Positions 1 to 8,180 of a stretch of DNA of 64,000 nucleotides are shown here, in pieces (the first letter of the stretch is position 1; each line of letters opens with the position of its first letter). The DNA is taken from the NCBI GenBank assembly GCA_963663265.2, contig CAXXXM010000004.1, positions 241,769 through 305,768 of the forward strand, given 5' to 3'. This stretch comes from JAEXOD01 sp963663265 (GTDB lineage Bacteria; Bacteroidota; Ignavibacteria; Ignavibacteriales; Melioribacteraceae). A program made the position numbers and the translations under genes. Under the pieces are notes generated by a model that saw nothing but the letters and a program-made list of their open reading frames with translations, did no database searches and was not told the origin of the DNA.

Positions 1-124
1 ATGCAATTTCAACAAATCTTTTTTTTAGCACAAAAGTTTTTCCCGAACCTGCATTTGCAGTAAGAGAAATATGTTTGTTAAAATCGATAGCTAATTGTTG
101 TTGTTTGGTCAGATTTGGTGTCAT
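1..124 (-). CDS. AddA/UvrD-like helicase-nuclease, N-terminal fragment
   Basis: The gene runs off the window's left edge; about 41 codons are visible. The protein begins MTPNLTKQQQLAIDF, which fits the Q-motif of superfamily 1A helicases, followed by ANAGSGKTFVLKKRF, a Walker A P-loop. This N-terminus is typical of UvrD/RecB/AddA-type ATP-dependent DNA helicases, which in the AddA case process double-strand breaks. The start ATG overlaps the stop of the upstream histidine kinase as ATGA, so the two are probably translationally coupled. The nuclease domain is outside the window, so AddA versus plain UvrD/Rep cannot be decided. Confidence 0.7.
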   Translation of the reverse strand, partial: MTPNLTKQQQLAIDFNKHISLTANAGSGKTFVLKKRFVEIA

Positions 125-3100
125 TGATTATCGCGTTTAAGTATAATTTTAAAAATAGTTTCAGTTTTATCACTTTTTTCAAGTTCAATATTACTATTAA
201 ATGCATTAAGAATAGTTTTAGTCAAAAACAAGCCAATCCCCATTCCTTCTGATTTAGTTGTAAATTTATCTTCAAATATTTTGTTATGTATCGACTCTTC
301 AATACCCCGTCCATTATCAATTACATATAAAATAGTATCATCAGAACTCTGTTCAACATTAAACTTAATTAAAGTTGCACCAGCTTCCTTTGAATTTTTT
401 ATTAAATTAATAAGAATTCTACGCAATTGTTCGGAATCGAATCTAAATTCTTCAATTACCGAACTACAATTAATCTCAAAAGCCAAATTATCGCCAGAAT
501 ATAATTTAATAACTTCATTTAAAATATCTAAAAGAACAATTTTTTCAATTTTAGTAGAAGGAAATTTTGCAACTACCGAAAACTCGGAAGCAATGTTTTT
601 AAGAATATCAATCTGTTTAATTACTGTGTTAATTACTTTTTCAAAAATGCTGCCAAATTGTGGAGATTTATCTTTGTATGCTTGCTCTAATAATTGGACT
701 GATAATTTCATTGGAGTTAATGGATTTTTAATTTCATGAGCAACTTGTTTTGCCATCTCTCTCCAGGCAGCTTCTCTTTCTTTAACTGCTAATTCTTCTT
801 GAGCCACTTTTAATTCACTTACCATCTGGTTAAAGCCATCAACTAACTCTGCTATTTCCCCTTTTTCATTTAGAATTAACTTTATATTTAAGTCGCCCTT
901 TGCAACTTTTTTTGTAACTTCAGTTAATCTAATAATTGGATAAGATATCTTGTTAGTTAATAATACAATTAGTAAAATAATTACAATAACAGCAAAACCA
1001 TAAGATCCAAAAATAAATAGGTCCATTTCAGCAGAATTTATGGATACATAGTTTGAATTAGTTAAATCGCTAAGTTCAAGTATATACTCTTCTCCGTTTA
1101 GCTCAATTTTTTTATAACTTGCTTTAATTGGGTAAGCATTTATTCTATATGTTACGTGTTGTTCCTCAGCATTTTGCAAAACCATCCTAAAATATACTTT
1201 ATGATTAATAATTTTGGGAAGATTACCAAAATAATAGTAATCATAAAAAGTACTAAATTTAACTCTATCATTTTTGTATAATGTAAAGTTTAATCCTAAA
1301 TCATTATTTGCCTTAATAATAATATCTCTTAAATTTCCTACTGAGTAGTAACTATACTTTTCAAGATAAAGAGAAATTTTATCAATATCTCTTGACATCG
1401 CAATTCTAAAATTATCATCAATTTTTAAAGTATTAACGTTTCTAAAAAAAACCGCCAAAATTAATAGAGGAACTAATGTAATAAATAAAAATATTGTTAA
1501 AATTCGAGCTTGATAATTAAATTTAATTTCTTTGTTTCGCAAATAAATGATTAAAAGATAAAAACTGAGCACTAACAAAATAATTGCTACATGAAATAGA
1601 AATATTCTTACAAAATCATACAAAAACCATGAATAGTTACTCTTTCTGTAACCAAATAAATAAGTCGACTTGCCAGACTCATCATGATGATTGTTTACAT
1701 AAAACTCGTATTCTTCATCATTAATTTTCACATTAGTAAAATATTCTTTCTTTTTATTCTTTAAAATATCTTCTAACTCGGTAATAGTTGGATTAATATT
1801 TGATGAATTATTTATAATTCTATTGTTAAGCAGAGTTATAATTTCAAAATCTTTAATATTAACAATATTAGATTTATCAATATCATCTTTAATTATAATT
1901 TGAGGAATTGAAACCACATTATAACTAAATTTATTATACTTTACTGTTATTCCTAAATAGAATTTCCTTATAGAATCAACACATACAACACCCGAAATAA
2001 TTTCATCAAAGCTGTTGGGGATTTTATCAATATCAATCTTACCATTATAAATTGAATCTTCAATAGCCCAGTTTTTACTATACCCGTATGGGAATGAAAA
2101 GTTTACTCCATCAATATAATTATGTAAACTATCTAAAAAATAAAACTCAGATATCAAATTTTCCGATTTAATTTGACTTTTATTCCATATTTCGAATGCT
2201 TCATTCTTAAAATCAATGTTTTCTTTTTTTTCTAAATAGTCTGTTTGGATGCTTTTTAGATTATTTTGAATTAAAAATTTTATCCAGCTTTGGTTAATGC
2301 GTGTGTATTCTAAATATGCTACTTTGGCAGAATGTTTTTCAGCATTTGAACTGATACTGCCCATTTTAATAATCATTATAAACGAAGCACATAAAGATAG
2401 ATAAATGTAAAATGCAACCTTATTAAATGTAGTTTTATAAACATATCTACTCAAAAAATATAAAGAGGCGGTTAAAGCTGCATTTGTATATATATCTAAT
2501 GAATTTCGCAATAATAAAGCATTTATTGAAAGCATCAGTATAAAAACAAATATCATTATCCATTTTGCATATGCTAAGGATTGTAAATAGTTTTTATATA
2601 TCAATAATGATGTTATTAATATTGCTAAGAGTACATTAAAACCAAACAACAATATGTTAAATAACATAAAAAAGGATATAAAGTTTGGAATAACGTCAAT
2701 AATTTTAAAGTATTTTATCCCACCGCCAACAAACAAACTGTCAACAAAATAATACAATGAAGTAATTTCAATCCACAAAAATAACAATAATAAAAATAAA
2801 ACCAGTTTGCGTTTTTTAGTTGTAATGCTAAAATTATTTTTAACTACAAATCGTAATAAGATTATTAAATAAATCAAAACAAAAAATATAGTAATTCTTA
2901 ATTCAAACGGAGATTTTAGAATACCGAATCCAAAATTAGTAGAGTAAATTGCAGGGTTTACTATATCTCCATTTAACAATGCAGCTGGAAACGAGATTAA
3001 GTTTAGTAAGTACCTAAAAGCAAATAGAAGAATGAATAATAAACAAAATTTATAAAAATCAGATTCAACATTATCAAGAGATTTAAATAACTTAATAGTA

Positions 3101-3846
3101 ACAATTAAAAAAAAAGAAAAGAGAAGAAGCAATCGGATAAAATTAATTTTCTCAAAGAAATTATCAGCAGCTTTATTATAATTATTATTCACACTAAAAA
3201 AGATGTCATTATTAACCCTGTGTAATAACTTTAATTGAGTATTTGTAAGCTCATTATCAGAGATAACAAAAACTGAAGCATTTAGTTTATTCTTAGAATT
3301 AATTAATTTTGTAAATGTATTATTGTTTTCATCAATATAGTTTTTATCAAGAATTCTATAATACATAGCTGTAAACTTCTGTCCGTTTACATTAATTGAA
3401 TCTACTTTAAATGAGTATAATATCGACTTATTTTTAATTATGGAAAACTTCCGTTTTGAATAATTTAAATTTCTAACAAAAGCAGTATCAGTAATGTTTT
3501 TCCAAGCAAACAATTGATTATTCGAATTATAAATCTCAAAATAAATACCCCATAAACTACTTGAAAGTCTATTTATTCTCTCAAAAATTATGTTATTAGT
3601 TAATTTGCCTTCAGATTCAGAGAAAAGGATAGTTTTAACAGCCGAAGTTTTTTTATTAAAGATATCAGTTTCATTATCTAAAAATTCAGAAAGGGTTTTT
3701 TTTATGGTGGTGATTTGGGCATTTGTATCAATAGAGCCATTAGTCGGAATAAATAGAGGAACTAAAAAGGTACCGCAATAAAGCAAGGCAATGATAAAAA
3801 AATAAACGTAAACCTTTTTAATATGAGGAAATGCTCTGGATATCAT
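121..3846 (-). CDS. NtrY-like membrane sensor histidine kinase (1241 aa)
   Basis: This large integral-membrane kinase has an N-terminal helix, an extracytoplasmic stretch, a block of about eight hydrophobic helices (roughly residues 230-500), a second extracytoplasmic region, two further helices, another sensor region and a last helix before a HAMP domain. The cytoplasmic end has an H-box with HEIKNPLTPMK (phospho-acceptor His about 1037), an N-box NLIKNSKEA (about 1147), G1 DNGRG (about 1177) and G2 GMGIG (about 1201). The H-box wording AWREMAKQVAHEIKNPLTP is characteristic of the NtrY family. No response-regulator gene is adjacent, so the partner is unknown. The stop overlaps the start of the helicase gene, and the DUF4783-like gene lies 4 nt upstream. 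The unusually long multi-helix sensor part suggests a membrane or envelope signal, but that is inference. Confidence 0.88.
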   Translation of the reverse strand: MISRAFPHIKKVYVYFFIIALLYCGTFLVPLFIPTNGSIDTNAQITTIKKTLSEFLDNETDIFNKKTSAVKTILFSESEGKLTNNIIFERINRLSSSLWGIYFEIYNSNNQLFAWKNITDTAFVRNLNYSKRKFSIIKNKSILYSFKVDSINVNGQKFTAMYYRILDKNYIDENNNTFTKLINSKNKLNASVFVISDNELTNTQLKLLHRVNNDIFFSVNNNYNKAADNFFEKINFIRLLLLFSFFLIVTIKLFKSLDNVESDFYKFCLLFILLFAFRYLLNLISFPAALLNGDIVNPAIYSTNFGFGILKSPFELRITIFFVLIYLIILLRFVVKNNFSITTKKRKLVLFLLLLFLWIEITSLYYFVDSLFVGGGIKYFKIIDVIPNFISFFMLFNILLFGFNVLLAILITSLLIYKNYLQSLAYAKWIMIFVFILMLSINALLLRNSLDIYTNAALTASLYFLSRYVYKTTFNKVAFYIYLSLCASFIMIIKMGSISSNAEKHSAKVAYLEYTRINQSWIKFLIQNNLKSIQTDYLEKKENIDFKNEAFEIWNKSQIKSENLISEFYFLDSLHNYIDGVNFSFPYGYSKNWAIEDSIYNGKIDIDKIPNSFDEIISGVVCVDSIRKFYLGITVKYNKFSYNVVSIPQIIIKDDIDKSNIVNIKDFEIITLLNNRIINNSSNINPTITELEDILKNKKKEYFTNVKINDEEYEFYVNNHHDESGKSTYLFGYRKSNYSWFLYDFVRIFLFHVAIILLVLSFYLLIIYLRNKEIKFNYQARILTIFLFITLVPLLILAVFFRNVNTLKIDDNFRIAMSRDIDKISLYLEKYSYYSVGNLRDIIIKANNDLGLNFTLYKNDRVKFSTFYDYYYFGNLPKIINHKVYFRMVLQNAEEQHVTYRINAYPIKASYKKIELNGEEYILELSDLTNSNYVSINSAEMDLFIFGSYGFAVIVIILLIVLLTNKISYPIIRLTEVTKKVAKGDLNIKLILNEKGEIAELVDGFNQMVSELKVAQEELAVKEREAAWREMAKQVAHEIKNPLTPMKLSVQLLEQAYKDKSPQFGSIFEKVINTVIKQIDILKNIASEFSVVAKFPSTKIEKIVLLDILNEVIKLYSGDNLAFEINCSSVIEEFRFDSEQLRRILINLIKNSKEAGATLIKFNVEQSSDDTILYVIDNGRGIEESIHNKIFEDKFTTKSEGMGIGLFLTKTILNAFNSNIELEKSDKTETIFKIILKRDNQ

Positions 3847-3850
3847 TTAA

Positions 3851-4267
3851 CTAATTAATTATTAATTGCGAAATATACCACTTTTCCGAGATATTTTTAA
3901 AAGATAAATAAATATCAGAAGTGTACCTAACTCCATTGTAAATATATAAAATTTTTCCGGCAACATTAGTAATATTACCATCTAAATTAGTTGAATTAAG
4001 ATCACATTCAGTAATTTTGTACTGCTCTAAATAATTTTCCATAATGTAATATATCCGGTTTTTAGTAAAATACCCAGTAGTACCATTATTTAAACTCAAG
4101 TAGCAGTTATCTTCAAATATGTTTAAAAATTTGCGAATCGAATTCTCTATAAGACCTTCTTTCACATTTTGAATCGATGCTTTTAAGTTATCATCTGCAT
4201 ATAAATGCGATGTTAAACTAATTATTAAAACAAAAACTGTAAAAACAATTACTGATAATTTTTTCAT
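3851..4267 (-). CDS. Secreted DUF4783-like protein
   Basis: An ATG at 4267 gives a 138-residue protein starting MKKLSVIVFTVFVLIISLT, a clear signal peptide with a likely cut after LYA. A longer reading frame begins at 4360 but would overlap the upstream gene and hide the signal peptide, so I prefer the internal ATG. The mature part (SIQNVKEGLIENSIRKFLNIF, then a Y/T-rich stretch) resembles DUF4783, small NTF2-like periplasmic proteins of Bacteroidetes-group bacteria with no known function. It sits between a lipoprotein gene and the NtrY-like kinase and is probably co-transcribed with them. A role as a periplasmic partner of the kinase is only a guess from position. Confidence 0.6.
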   Translation of the reverse strand: MKKLSVIVFTVFVLIISLTSHLYADDNLKASIQNVKEGLIENSIRKFLNIFEDNCYLSLNNGTTGYFTKNRIYYIMENYLEQYKITECDLNSTNLDGNITNVAGKILYIYNGVRYTSDIYLSFKNISEKWYISQLIIN

Positions 4268-4319
4268 ATTGAGGAAAAATTTTATTCTAAAATACATAAT
4301 TTGAACCAAAAAACCATAA

Positions 4320-5138
4320 TTAATTTCTAATAACTGATTTATTTTCACCATTTCTATCAAAGCTATTTATTACTCTTTTTAATTCCCTGTTCCCTTCGAC
4401 TGTTTGGTAAGCCCAATCAAATACTATTCTTTCAGATGTAATATTTGAAACTCGAATTTTAGCAAAATGATTGTCCCAAGTCCATATCACATACGTATGT
4501 CCCACAAAAACTTCAGCATATTTAATATTTTCACCTTCATTCAAAGGAATGTATCCTGTAGTTGGAGCATATGAAATATCATAAATATCAATAGTCGCTC
4601 CCATATCTTGAATATCAGTATCGCTCCAAACATCTAAATATAATTTATTATTATACACTTCATAAAAGAAATCAGCATAATCGGAATCAAATCTGACATT
4701 CCGATTTAATGAAAAACTGTAACCGGCTCTATCAGGATAATTTTTATAATTGAATACGGTCTGATTAAATCCCTCCGGTCTTGGGGTATCAAATACTTCA
4801 TCAAGCGATAATTCACTTTCGTTTCCATATCTATCAACAGCAGTTACTGCATAATAATAAGTAATTCCATTTTTTGCGTCATAATCAATAAAATAATTAT
4901 TGTAGGTAAACCCTAAATACACATATGCTCCATCATAGGAAGAGCTATAATAAACATTGTAGTAATCAAGGTCTCGTTCTTTATTTTGATCCCACGATAA
5001 ATCGACCCTATTATCACCTGTAACAGAATATAGATTTTTAGGAGCTGCCGGAGGAGTTGAATCATTATTGTTGCTTATATCCTCTGCGTCACAGCCAACT
5101 AAAAGAACCGATAATAATATGTATTTAATCCATTTCAT
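4320..5138 (-). CDS. Lipoprotein with a fibronectin type III domain
   Basis: The 272-residue protein begins with a lipoprotein signal (ILLSVLLVGC; lipidated Cys at about residue 16). Residues about 29-115 form a fibronectin type III domain: PPAAPKNLYSVTGDNRVDLSW, ending in TYYYAVTAVDRYGNES. The remaining 150 residues are beta-rich and tyrosine-rich with no family I recognise. GGAGA lies 8 nt before the ATG and supports this start. It is the first gene of the group that includes the DUF4783-like protein and the histidine kinase. A terminator for the pyr operon lies upstream, so it probably has its own promoter in 5139-5207, but none was clear. Confidence 0.75.
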   Translation of the reverse strand: MKWIKYILLSVLLVGCDAEDISNNNDSTPPAAPKNLYSVTGDNRVDLSWDQNKERDLDYYNVYYSSSYDGAYVYLGFTYNNYFIDYDAKNGITYYYAVTAVDRYGNESELSLDEVFDTPRPEGFNQTVFNYKNYPDRAGYSFSLNRNVRFDSDYADFFYEVYNNKLYLDVWSDTDIQDMGATIDIYDISYAPTTGYIPLNEGENIKYAEVFVGHTYVIWTWDNHFAKIRVSNITSERIVFDWAYQTVEGNRELKRVINSFDRNGENKSVIRN

Positions 5139-5207
5139 GGTAATATCTCCATAATTTAATTAAAGAATTACAAATATTATACCATGCAAAAAGCGGCTAA
5201 AAATGAG

Positions 5208-5254
5208 GATAAAAAAGAAATAGTGTTCACAAATAGATACATATGTGAACACTA
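5208..5254 (-). terminator. Intrinsic terminator after pyrC
   Basis: An 11-bp perfect inverted repeat (TAGTGTTCACA at 5221-5231 and TGTGAACACTA at 5244-5254) lies just past the pyrC stop. On the minus strand it is followed by a T-rich run (TTTCTTTTTTAT). This fits the end of the pyrR-pyrB-pyrC transcript. Confidence 0.8.
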
Positions 5255-5260
5255 AATAAG

Positions 5261-6547
5261 CTAAAAAATTGTTTTACCGTTATAATAAAATTTATTATTG
5301 TTTATAACGCCGATGGCTTTTCCTGTAAGCAGTTTTTTGTTAAATGGAGAGTTTTTAGATTTTGACTTAAACTTACTAACTTCAACAGTCCAAATCATTT
5401 CAGTATCAAAGATAGTAAAGTTAGCTTTCTCCCCAACTTTAAATTTTGGTATTGGCAAATTCAATACTTTCCTTGGATTAATTGCCATTTTATTAACAAT
5501 CTGATTTAAATCCAAAACCTTTTTATGTAGTAATTCACTAAATACAAGTCCTACGGATGTTTCGAGTCCAATTATTCCATTTGGAGCATAAATAAATTCA
5601 ACTTCTTTTTCTTCAATTGAATGTGGAGCATGATCAGTAGCAATACAATCAATTGTACCATCTTTTAAACCTTCTAAGATAGCCTCTAAATCTTCTTTTG
5701 AGCGAAGGGGTGGGCTCATTTTATAATTAGTATCATAAGTTTTCAAGCTATCTTCAGTCAAGGAAAAATGGTGTGGAGTTACTTCAGATGTAACATTAAC
5801 ACCTCTTTTTTTTGCATTTCTAACCAATTCAACTGCATTTTTTGTACTAATATGGGCTATATGGAGTTTGCTTTTAGTATACTCTGCTAATAACAAATCT
5901 CTATTAACAATAATATCTTCCGAAACAGATGGTAATGCCGGAAGCCCTAACATTGTTGAAGTAGCACCTTCATTCATTGCACCTTCAGATAGCGAAGAAT
6001 CCTCACAATGCTCTATAATGGGGATGTTGTACTCTTTTGAATACTCAAGAGCATTTCGCATCATCTTTGAAGTTTTAACAGCAACACCATCATCTGAAAG
6101 AGCTACAACACCTGCTTCAATTAATTCTAATATAGGAGATAGGCTTTCTCCCTTTCTTTCTTTAGTAACAGCTCCAATAGGATAAACATCAACCACCTGT
6201 CCTTTTCCCTTGTTTAATATAAACTCAACAACTTCAGCAGAATCAATTGCAGGGTCAGTATTTGGCATACATGCAATACCGGTAAATCCTCCATCCATAG
6301 CTGCTAAAGAGCCTGTCTTCACTGTTTCTTCATCTTCTCTACCCGGTTCTCTTAAATGAACATGCATATCAAAAAAGCCCGCACTAATTGTTTTACCGTC
6401 CATTTCAAACAATTGTGCTTCAGTTACATCTTCCTGATTTATTTCCCCAATTTTTTCAATAATACCATTATTTATCACGATACTATTTATTTCATCCAAA
6501 TTTAATTCTGGGTCTATTATTCTAATATTTTTAAATATAATTTTCAT
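5261..6547 (-). CDS. pyrC: Dihydroorotase
   Basis: This enzyme interconverts N-carbamoyl-L-aspartate and dihydroorotate, the third step of de novo pyrimidine synthesis, in the cytoplasm. The 428-residue length and the zinc motif MHVHLREPG (His 62 and 64, Arg 66), plus ATDHAPHSIEEKE near residue 305, identify a class I dihydroorotase of the amidohydrolase superfamily. HCEDSSL and HISTKNAVELV supply the other expected metal-site histidines. It starts 9 nt after pyrB and is the last gene before a strong terminator, so it belongs to the pyrR-pyrB-pyrC operon. Confidence 0.96.
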   Translation of the reverse strand: MKIIFKNIRIIDPELNLDEINSIVINNGIIEKIGEINQEDVTEAQLFEMDGKTISAGFFDMHVHLREPGREDEETVKTGSLAAMDGGFTGIACMPNTDPAIDSAEVVEFILNKGKGQVVDVYPIGAVTKERKGESLSPILELIEAGVVALSDDGVAVKTSKMMRNALEYSKEYNIPIIEHCEDSSLSEGAMNEGATSTMLGLPALPSVSEDIIVNRDLLLAEYTKSKLHIAHISTKNAVELVRNAKKRGVNVTSEVTPHHFSLTEDSLKTYDTNYKMSPPLRSKEDLEAILEGLKDGTIDCIATDHAPHSIEEKEVEFIYAPNGIIGLETSVGLVFSELLHKKVLDLNQIVNKMAINPRKVLNLPIPKFKVGEKANFTIFDTEMIWTVEVSKFKSKSKNSPFNKKLLTGKAIGVINNNKFYYNGKTIF

Positions 6548-6556
6548 TTATCACCT

Positions 6557-7477
6557 TTAATTCATTGTTCCTAATAAATATAAAACAGCCATCCTAATAG
6601 CCACACCATTAGTAACTTGCTGGAGTATTACTTGATATGGTCCATCCGCAACTTCAGAGGATAATTCAACTCCTCTATTAATTGGACCCGGATGTAACAG
6701 TAAAACATCTTTGTTTAATTTCTCCAATCGTTCTTTTGTAATTCCAAAATACTTATGATACTCACGCAAGGTCGGTAATCCACCACCGGCTTTTCGCTCT
6801 AATTGAATTCGTAAAACATTCAACACATCGTTTTCTTTTATTGCGTTATCTATATTTGTATAAACCTTAACACCAAGCTCTTCAATATTGCGAGGAATTA
6901 AAGTAGCAGGTCCACATACTGATACATTTGCTCCCATTGTCTGTAATCCATAAATATTTGATAAAGCTACTCTGCTATGGGCAATATCACCAACAATACA
7001 AACATTTAATCCTTCTATTTTACCTAATTTTTCACGGATTGAGTACATATCTAATAACGCTTGTGTTGGATGCTCATGCAAACCATCGCCTGCATTAATA
7101 ATATTTGAATTAGATATTCTTGTTAAAAATTGAGGGACACCTGCAGACTCATGTCTAACCACAATCATATCAACCTTCATAGCTTCAATATTTTTAATTG
7201 TATCCTTAAATGTTTCCCCTTTTTTTGTACTACTTGTTGACGTACTAAAATTTACTATATCAGCCGATAACCTTTTTTCGGCTAATTCAAACGAAACTCG
7301 TGTTCTTGTTGAATTTTCGTAAAACAAATTGACAATAGTTTTACCTTGTAATGTGGGTACCCTCTTTATTGGACGTTCTAATACTTCTCTAAATGTAACG
7401 GCTGTATCCAAAATAAGTTGAATGTCTTCTTTTGGAACGCTATATAAACCTAATAAATGTTTGCTTGATAATGCCAT
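6557..7477 (-). CDS. pyrB: Aspartate carbamoyltransferase catalytic subunit
   Basis: This enzyme condenses carbamoyl phosphate with L-aspartate, the committed step of pyrimidine synthesis. The carbamoyl-phosphate motif STRTR (residues 56-60, within FYENSTRTRVSFE) and HPTQALLD (from residue 136) are both present, and 306 residues is the normal catalytic-chain length. No pyrI-type regulatory chain is nearby. It lies 15 nt after pyrR and 9 nt before pyrC, consistent with control at the operon leader rather than by an allosteric subunit. Confidence 0.96.
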   Translation of the reverse strand: MALSSKHLLGLYSVPKEDIQLILDTAVTFREVLERPIKRVPTLQGKTIVNLFYENSTRTRVSFELAEKRLSADIVNFSTSTSSTKKGETFKDTIKNIEAMKVDMIVVRHESAGVPQFLTRISNSNIINAGDGLHEHPTQALLDMYSIREKLGKIEGLNVCIVGDIAHSRVALSNIYGLQTMGANVSVCGPATLIPRNIEELGVKVYTNIDNAIKENDVLNVLRIQLERKAGGGLPTLREYHKYFGITKERLEKLNKDVLLLHPGPINRGVELSSEVADGPYQVILQQVTNGVAIRMAVLYLLGTMN

Positions 7478-7492
7478 AGTTTTAATTTATCC

Positions 7493-8038
7493 TTAATCTT
7501 TTGAAACATCAACTAAATAAACTGCATCTTCATCGTCAATTTCTTTCATTTTTACCCTAACTTCTTCATTAATTGAAGTAGGAATATTTAATCCGACAAA
7601 ATCTGCTTTTATTGGTAACTCTCTATGCCCCCTATCAACTAAAACACATAATTTAACTGTTGATGGTCTTCCCAAATCCATAATAGCATTTAATGCTGAT
7701 CGAACTGTTCTACCGGTATAAAGAACATCGTCAATTAAAATTATATCTTTTTCATTTACATCAAATGTAATATTGGTTACAGAAACTTCAGGCTGTTTTA
7801 ATCTCGTTCTAAAATCATCTCTATAAAGCGTTACATCTAAAACACCATAACTTGGAGTAAAATTTTCAATAGAAATAATTTTATCCATAATCCGTTTTGC
7901 TAAATATTCCCCGCGTGTTCTCATCCCAATCAACACAATATTTTTTGAACCTTTGCTTTTTTCCAATATTTCATGGGCTAAACGGGTTACCGTTCTATTA
8001 AGCCCTGTTTCATCAATCTGCTTAGCTTTTATTTTCAT
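7493..8038 (-). CDS. pyrR: Bifunctional pyr operon regulator / uracil phosphoribosyltransferase
   Basis: PyrR is a UMP-sensing RNA-binding attenuation regulator of pyr genes that also has weak uracil phosphoribosyltransferase activity. The PRPP-binding loop DIILIDDVLYTGRT (about residues 98-111) and the VLVDRGHRELPI segment are diagnostic, and about 181 residues is the family length. I place the start at the ATG at 8038 (MKIKAKQID). A TTG two codons upstream is also open but would begin inside the T-run of the leader hairpin. As first gene of pyrR-pyrB-pyrC it is well placed for autoregulation through its own leader. Confidence 0.94.
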   Translation of the reverse strand: MKIKAKQIDETGLNRTVTRLAHEILEKSKGSKNIVLIGMRTRGEYLAKRIMDKIISIENFTPSYGVLDVTLYRDDFRTRLKQPEVSVTNITFDVNEKDIILIDDVLYTGRTVRSALNAIMDLGRPSTVKLCVLVDRGHRELPIKADFVGLNIPTSINEEVRVKMKEIDDEDAVYLVDVSKD

Positions 8039-8042
8039 AAAC

Positions 8043-8074
8043 AAAAATACCCCATTGACTTACGTCTTTGGGGT
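8043..8074 (-). terminator. Attenuator-type hairpin before pyrR
   Basis: Read on the minus strand, ACCCCA (8074-8069) pairs with TGGGGT (8054-8049), with an inner GAC/GTC pair, and is followed at once by ATTTTTG. The structure ends about 5 nt before the pyrR ATG. An intrinsic terminator in front of the first gene of its own operon is the arrangement expected for transcription attenuation. GGAGG lies just upstream of the hairpin and could alternatively be presented to the ATG by the folded stem. The role is inferred; the hairpin itself is directly visible. Confidence 0.6.
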
Positions 8075-8101
8075 CCTCCATATAAATTTTATATTTAATT
8101 T

Positions 8102-8128
8102 GCTTAACACCTTTTTTACCTCTCGGAT
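8102..8128 (-). promoter_or_regulatory. Possible PyrR-binding element in the pyr leader
   Basis: On the minus strand the segment reads ATCCGAGAGGTAAAAAAGG. This is close to the UCC-A-GAGAGG...AAGG pattern known from Bacillus PyrR binding loops but lacks one base. AT-rich flanks (TTTAAATTT and AAATTAAA) could close a stem around it. The element lies about 30-55 nt upstream of the terminator hairpin. A candidate promoter (8130-8158) would start transcription inside it, which weakens the assignment unless another start is used. Confidence 0.35.
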
Positions 8129-8129
8129 A

Positions 8130-8158
8130 AATTTAAAGGACAAAAAAAAAGGGGTCAA
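8130..8158 (-). promoter_or_regulatory. Candidate pyr promoter overlapping the upstream terminator
   Basis: TTGACC (8158-8153) and TAAATT (8135-8130) on the minus strand are 17 bp apart, a good sigma-70-type spacing. The -35 box would lie in the second arm of the ompA terminator stem. The gap between the ompA terminator and pyrR is only about 100 bp, so the pyr promoter must be close to this place or inside the ompA gene. Confidence 0.35.
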
Positions 8159-8171
8159 CAAGTGACCCCTT
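8142..8171 (-). terminator. Strong intrinsic terminator of the ompA-like gene
   Basis: AAGGGGTCA (8171-8163 on the minus strand) pairs perfectly with TGACCCCTT (8157-8149) across a 5-nt loop, followed by nine T. It begins 10 nt after the stop of the OmpA-like gene. Confidence 0.92.
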
Positions 8172-8180
8172 AAAAGTAAA

